From the NCBI RefSeq assembly GCF_000373265.1, contig NZ_KB890762.1, positions 630,833-694,832 on the forward strand: a stretch of 64,000 bases of DNA, written 5' to 3'. Within the stretch, counting starts at the first letter, position 1. Each line of letters starts with the position of its first letter. A program made the position numbers and the translations under genes. Below the pieces are notes generated by a model, which saw nothing but the letters and a program-made list of their open reading frames with translations, searched no databases and was not told the origin of the DNA. The stretch comes from Pontibacter roseus DSM 17521 (GTDB taxonomy: Bacteria; Bacteroidota; Bacteroidia; Cytophagales; Hymenobacteraceae). Below are positions 60,686 through 64,000 of the stretch, in pieces.

Positions 60686-61852
60686 ATGCAACTGATAGAA
60701 GTGACCACGCCTGCACTGGCAGAAGAATTCCTGAAAGTACAGCTGAGGTTATACAAGAAAGACCCCAACTACATCCGTCCGCTCGACAAAGACATAGACC
60801 AAGTCTTCGACCCAAAGAAGAACAAACTGCTCCGTGACGGCGAGGTTATACGTTGGATACTGCGCGACAAAAGTGGCGTGGCGGTAGGACGTGTGGCAGC
60901 TTTCATCAACAAGAAAACGGCCAACACATATGAGCAGCCTACCGGAGGCATGGGTTTCTTTGACTGCATCAACGACCAGGCAGCCGCCAACCTGCTTTTT
61001 GATGCCTGCCGCGCCTGGCTGCAGGAGCGAGGTATGGAGGCCATGGATGGACCTGTCAATTTTGGGGAGCGCGACAAGTGGTGGGGACTTATGGTAGACG
61101 GCTTCCTGCCGCCCACCTACTGCATGAACTATAACTACCCCTACTACCAGCAGTTGTTCGAAAATTATGGTTTCCAGCTATACTTCAACCAGTATGTGTA
61201 CTACCGGACTGTAGAAGATAAGCTTACTCCTGAGTATTACGAGAAGTCCCAGCGCGTGCTCAACGACCCTGATTACCACTTCCAGCACATGGACAAGAAC
61301 AACCTGGATAAGTATGCAGAGGACTTCCGCACCATCTACAACAAAGGTTGGGTGAAACACGAGGGGGTCAAGGCCATGGGCGAGGCGCAGGCTAAGTCCA
61401 TCATGAAGGCACTCAAGCCGGTACTTGACGAGCGCATCATCTGGTTCACGTACTACAAAGGCGAGCCGGCCGGTTTCTTCATCGCTATACCTGAGTTGAA
61501 CCAGCTTTTCAAATACACCAACGGCAAACTAGATTTGTGGGGGAAAGTCAAATTCGCGTTCCACCGCTGGAGGGGCGCCTGCAAGACTATGTATGGGATC
61601 GTGTTCGGCATCATACCCGAGTGCCAAGGAAAGGGCGTTGAGGCGGCTATGGTGGTGTCCGCATCCAAAGTGGTTCAAAACAACCCGAATATTCCTTACG
61701 TGGACCTGCAGATGAATTGGATTGGCGATTTCAACCCCAAGATGATGAAAGTGGTGGAGCAGGTGGGCAGCCGTGTGCTAAAGACCTATGTGACTTACCG
61801 CTTCCTCTTCGACAGAACCAAGGAGTTCAAGCGGGCGCCTATTATCAGGTAG
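60686..61852 (+). CDS. GNAT-like N-acetyltransferase, YghO type
   Basis: The 388-residue protein has an acetyl-CoA-binding GNAT-like half near 290-388 (GIIPECQGKGVEAAMVV gives the Q/RxxGxG/A-like loop) and an N-terminal half with LRLYKKDPNYIRPLDKDIDQVFDP and GGMGFFDCINDQAAANLLFDACRAWLQERGM, which resembles a degenerate second GNAT repeat. GPVNFGERDKWWGLMVDGF is characteristic of YghO-like proteins in Bacteroidota. Substrate is not known. The ATG at 60686 is used. The next gene begins 24 bases after its stop. Confidence 0.75.
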   Translation: MQLIEVTTPALAEEFLKVQLRLYKKDPNYIRPLDKDIDQVFDPKKNKLLRDGEVIRWILRDKSGVAVGRVAAFINKKTANTYEQPTGGMGFFDCINDQAAANLLFDACRAWLQERGMEAMDGPVNFGERDKWWGLMVDGFLPPTYCMNYNYPYYQQLFENYGFQLYFNQYVYYRTVEDKLTPEYYEKSQRVLNDPDYHFQHMDKNNLDKYAEDFRTIYNKGWVKHEGVKAMGEAQAKSIMKALKPVLDERIIWFTYYKGEPAGFFIAIPELNQLFKYTNGKLDLWGKVKFAFHRWRGACKTMYGIVFGIIPECQGKGVEAAMVVSASKVVQNNPNIPYVDLQMNWIGDFNPKMMKVVEQVGSRVLKTYVTYRFLFDRTKEFKRAPIIR

Positions 61853-61876
61853 CAGCAGGCGAATTAGAGTCAAACC

Positions 61877-62896
61877 ATGGATTCACTGACACAGATAGTG
61901 CTGGGCGCCGCGGTGGGCGAGGCAGTAGCCGGTCGGAAACTGGGCAACAAGGCCCTGCTCTGGGGGGCCATAGCCGGTACTATACCTGATTTGGATGTGC
62001 TGGCCAACCCCTTGCTCGACATGGTGGGGCAGCTGAGTTTCCACCGTTCCATCACGCATTCCTTTTTGTTCGCCTTCGTGATGTCTCCGTTATTGGGATG
62101 GATGCTCTGGCGACTCTACCGCAATGACCACGCCACCTGGCGGGACTGGACACTGCTGTTTTTCCTAGGCTTCACGACCCACGCCCTGTTGGACAGCTTT
62201 ACGACGTGGGGCACACAGCTCTTCTGGCCTTTCAGCAATCACGGCGTAGCCTTTTACAACCTGTTTGTAGTGGACCCCCTGTATACCGTCCCTTTTCTGG
62301 TGTGTGTGGTGGCAGCCGCTTTTTATGACAGGCGAAGCAGCACCAGACGGACACTCAACTACACGGGGCTAGCTATTAGCACTGCTTATGTGGCTTTCTC
62401 ATTCGTTGCGAAAGCCTATGCCAACAGGGCTTTTGAGGAGAGTCTGCAACAGCAAGACATTCGCTATACCTCCTACATCAGCAAGCCAACGCCCATGAAC
62501 ACCCTGTTCTGGGCAGTTACTGCAGAGAGTAAGGACGGTTACTATACCGGTTTCTACTCATTGCTTGATAAGGACAATGACATCAATTACGCTTTTGAGC
62601 CCCGTGAGGCGCACCTGCTGGAGCCATACCTACCTCACCCCAGGTTAGAGCGCTTGCTGGAGATTACCAAAGGCTACTATGCCGTAGCAGAGGCTGAGAA
62701 AGGAATCTACATCCAGGATTTGCGCTTCGGTCGGTTTGATGGCTGGCAAAAGGGAAAAGGACAGTACGTGTTCGTATACCATGTCTGGCGCGGTGATGAC
62801 GGAGAGCTGCACTTCGATGAAGTCAACAACCGACCAAATGTCGACAAAGCCTATCTGCAGGCATACCTGCGCCGCATCCTAGGCGAGAAGCCATAA
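61877..62896 (+). CDS. YdjM/YbcI-like inner-membrane protein (putative metal-dependent hydrolase)
   Basis: The 339-residue protein has DSLTQIVLGAAVGEAVAGRKLGN at the start, then GTIPDLDVLANPLLDM and FHRSITHSFLF, with the Asp and His residues expected of the YdjM family, and several membrane helices. Some family members are called metal-dependent hydrolases and E. coli YdjM is under LexA control, but their substrate is unknown. The soluble C-terminal part (about 215-339) extends beyond the short E. coli protein. The stop codon lies at the base of the terminator hairpin. Confidence 0.83.
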   Translation: MDSLTQIVLGAAVGEAVAGRKLGNKALLWGAIAGTIPDLDVLANPLLDMVGQLSFHRSITHSFLFAFVMSPLLGWMLWRLYRNDHATWRDWTLLFFLGFTTHALLDSFTTWGTQLFWPFSNHGVAFYNLFVVDPLYTVPFLVCVVAAAFYDRRSSTRRTLNYTGLAISTAYVAFSFVAKAYANRAFEESLQQQDIRYTSYISKPTPMNTLFWAVTAESKDGYYTGFYSLLDKDNDINYAFEPREAHLLEPYLPHPRLERLLEITKGYYAVAEAEKGIYIQDLRFGRFDGWQKGKGQYVFVYHVWRGDDGELHFDEVNNRPNVDKAYLQAYLRRILGEKP

Positions 62897-62931
62897 CAGA
62901 AAAGGCACCTGATGAAGGTGCCTTTTCTGTT
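62895..62931 (+). terminator. Terminator overlapping the stop codon of the YdjM-like gene
   Basis: AACAGAAAAGGCACCT (62895-62910) pairs perfectly with AGGTGCCTTTTCTGTT (62916-62931) around GATGA. An A-run follows, so it may also end the convergent gene at 62953. Confidence 0.88.
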
Positions 62932-62952
62932 AAAAAAAATGCTATCGAATTC

Positions 62953-63681
62953 CTATAGTGTTTCGTAGTGAGCCAGTGCTTTAACCCAACCATCTTCGGT
63001 AGTTGCGTCTATCTTCTCTTTCCCCAGGAAAGCCTGCACCTCAGCCTGCTTATCAGAGAGGGCCTTCAACAGGTTCTTCTTGTTAAGCTTCACCTTCTCC
63101 ATCTTGTTGTTGTTCACTACGTAGTAAGTGAATTCATTCACCAACTCATCATATGGTTTGTCAGCATTGTAGGCACCCTGGTAGTTCGCCTTCTTCATAA
63201 TCTTCTGCGGCATGGTGGCCAGTTGGGCTTTTTTGCCATCATGCAGCATGATGTAGAAGTTATAGGCGAATTTAGGGTCAGCCCCTTGCGCCTGGTTCAG
63301 GTGCCGAAGCGTGTATACCTTCCCGCTTGCCGCGTCCTTCATGGTGAAACTCTGGATGCGGTGGGAAGGAAGCAGCTTTTCAGCGCCTACTGTCTCACGG
63401 TACAGCAACTCGTTGGCGTACACGTTATACAGAATCTCCACATCCTGGTATACCGCATTGTCTGCCATCGTGATAGTCGACTTCGTCCAGCTATCCATGA
63501 AGTAAGGGGAGCCTTTCACGCCTTCGTACCGGGAGTCGAAGGTCATGATAGTACTGTTGGCATTATTGGCGCCCTGGTTAGCCAGGTTCAGTTCAGCTGT
63601 GTTGCCCTGAAGCGCCCTGCTCTGAGCAAAGGACACATGCGCCGCCACAGTCAGTGAGGCAAAGAGTAGTAGTTTCTTCAT
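62953..63681 (-). CDS. Hypothetical secreted protein
   Basis: I do not recognise this 242-residue protein. A signal peptide is clear (KKLLLFASLTVAAHVSFAQ, cleavage near residue 20). The mature part has mixed strand and helix, with KGSPYFMDSWTKSTITM, YQDVEILYNVYANELLYRE and a Lys-rich C-terminal third (KMEKVKLNKKNLLKALSDK). No lipobox or barrel end is present, so it is probably periplasmic. The start is the ATG at 63681. It stands alone next to an SDR gene on the opposite strand. Confidence 0.7.
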   Translation of the reverse strand: MKKLLLFASLTVAAHVSFAQSRALQGNTAELNLANQGANNANSTIMTFDSRYEGVKGSPYFMDSWTKSTITMADNAVYQDVEILYNVYANELLYRETVGAEKLLPSHRIQSFTMKDAASGKVYTLRHLNQAQGADPKFAYNFYIMLHDGKKAQLATMPQKIMKKANYQGAYNADKPYDELVNEFTYYVVNNNKMEKVKLNKKNLLKALSDKQAEVQAFLGKEKIDATTEDGWVKALAHYETL

Positions 63682-63821
63682 TTGCAATCGATAGATGAGG
63701 TTAAAAATAATTCAAGGTCTGCCGATGTTGTAGAGATAAAAAGACCAAGTTTACATTAGAGTTATTAAATTAGTGAAAAACTATATTGAATCACAACTTT
63801 CAGCACGGAAAAGATAAAAAA

Positions 63822-64000
63822 TTGGATAAGGAAACATTTCAGAACCGTTGGCTCCTGACAGGCAAGAAAGCGGTTGTAACCGGTGGATCGAAAGGGATAG
63901 GGGCCGCCATTGTGGAAGAGTTCATACATTTGGGCGCAGAGGTGCTGGCCGTGGCCAGGAAGCAAGAGGACCTGCAAACCCTACAGGAGCAGTTTCCGGA
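63822..64000 (+). CDS. Short-chain dehydrogenase/reductase, 5' end only (runs off the window)
   Basis: A frame from a TTG at 63822 stays open to the window edge (59 codons). It reads [20 protein letters not shown], followed by GAAIVEEFI, with the NAD(P)-binding TGGSKGIG motif of classical SDRs, then [15 protein letters not shown]. The NRW-x-L-x-G opening is typical of tropinone-reductase-like SDRs, but the substrate cannot be known from this part. No ATG is available nearby, so TTG is the probable start. Confidence 0.8.
   Translation, partial: MDKETFQNRWLLTGKKAVVTGGSKGIGAAIVEEFIHLGAEVLAVARKQEDLQTLQEQFP

Overview
The window looks like chromosomal DNA of an aerobic Bacteroidota bacterium, most likely order Cytophagales and perhaps a Hymenobacteraceae/Pontibacter-type organism; the genus is inferred, not shown. 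The evidence is a TonB receptor paired with a DUF4249 lipoprotein, a one-chain E1 alpha/beta 2-oxoacid dehydrogenase, a CzcA-type RND pump fused to its outer-membrane channel, DUF349, DUF1015, DUF4136 and DUF6660 proteins, a general lack of Shine-Dalgarno sequences, and TAnnTTTG-type -7 promoter boxes. Base composition is a little above 50% GC. I see no prophage, insertion sequence, CRISPR array, rRNA or plasmid function.

Layout: 1-6.5 kb holds a DUF1206 fragment, an acetyl-CoA hydrolase/transferase, a DUF4136 lipoprotein, a Kef-type antiporter, thymidylate synthase and a Gfo/Idh/MocA oxidoreductase. 6.7-18.2 kb holds an orphan winged-helix-like gene, a merR-dprA-aminotransferase operon, alaS, gatB, a TlpA-like lipoprotein, a hotdog thioesterase followed by a protein resembling the DNA polymerase III psi subunit, pcm and ribE. 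18.2-31.2 kb is mostly minus strand: TonB receptor/DUF4249, hemF/PAP2, a divergent Omp85 protein and RNA methyltransferase, and an ECF sigma/anti-sigma-like/outer-membrane-barrel cassette, interrupted by the plus-strand E1 fusion. 31.4-37.5 kb is a heavy-metal efflux operon. 37.6-41.9 kb is a tesA-like esterase divergent from a YbbA/YbbP-like ABC exporter. 42.1-45.3 kb holds a CoA-binding protein, a COG2509 flavoprotein and tryptophan 2,3-dioxygenase. 45.7-51.8 kb is sdaAB-tolC-adaptor-gpsA, an acyltransferase and a Nudix hydrolase. 51.9-57.2 kb holds two rRNA methyltransferases, Maf, DUF1015 and pdxH. 57.4-64 kb holds YqgE, DUF349, two identical tRNA-Thr genes, a GNAT protein, a YdjM-like membrane protein, an orphan secreted protein and the start of an SDR gene.

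The strongest unexplained signal is a highly iterated octamer, AGGTATAG (extended form CAGGTATAGC). By hand I count about 70 copies on both strands, against roughly 2 expected by chance, and about 20 copies of the extended decamer. Copies lie in genes and between them. Several form inverted pairs, one inside the stem of a rho-independent terminator. That arrangement recalls DNA-uptake sequences of Neisseria and Pasteurellaceae or the HIP1 repeat of cyanobacteria. Its role here is unknown. Other points of interest are an internal signal-peptide-like segment in the CzcA-TolC fusion, a candidate psi-like clamp-loader protein, and two genes with strong Shine-Dalgarno sequences in a genome that otherwise lacks them.
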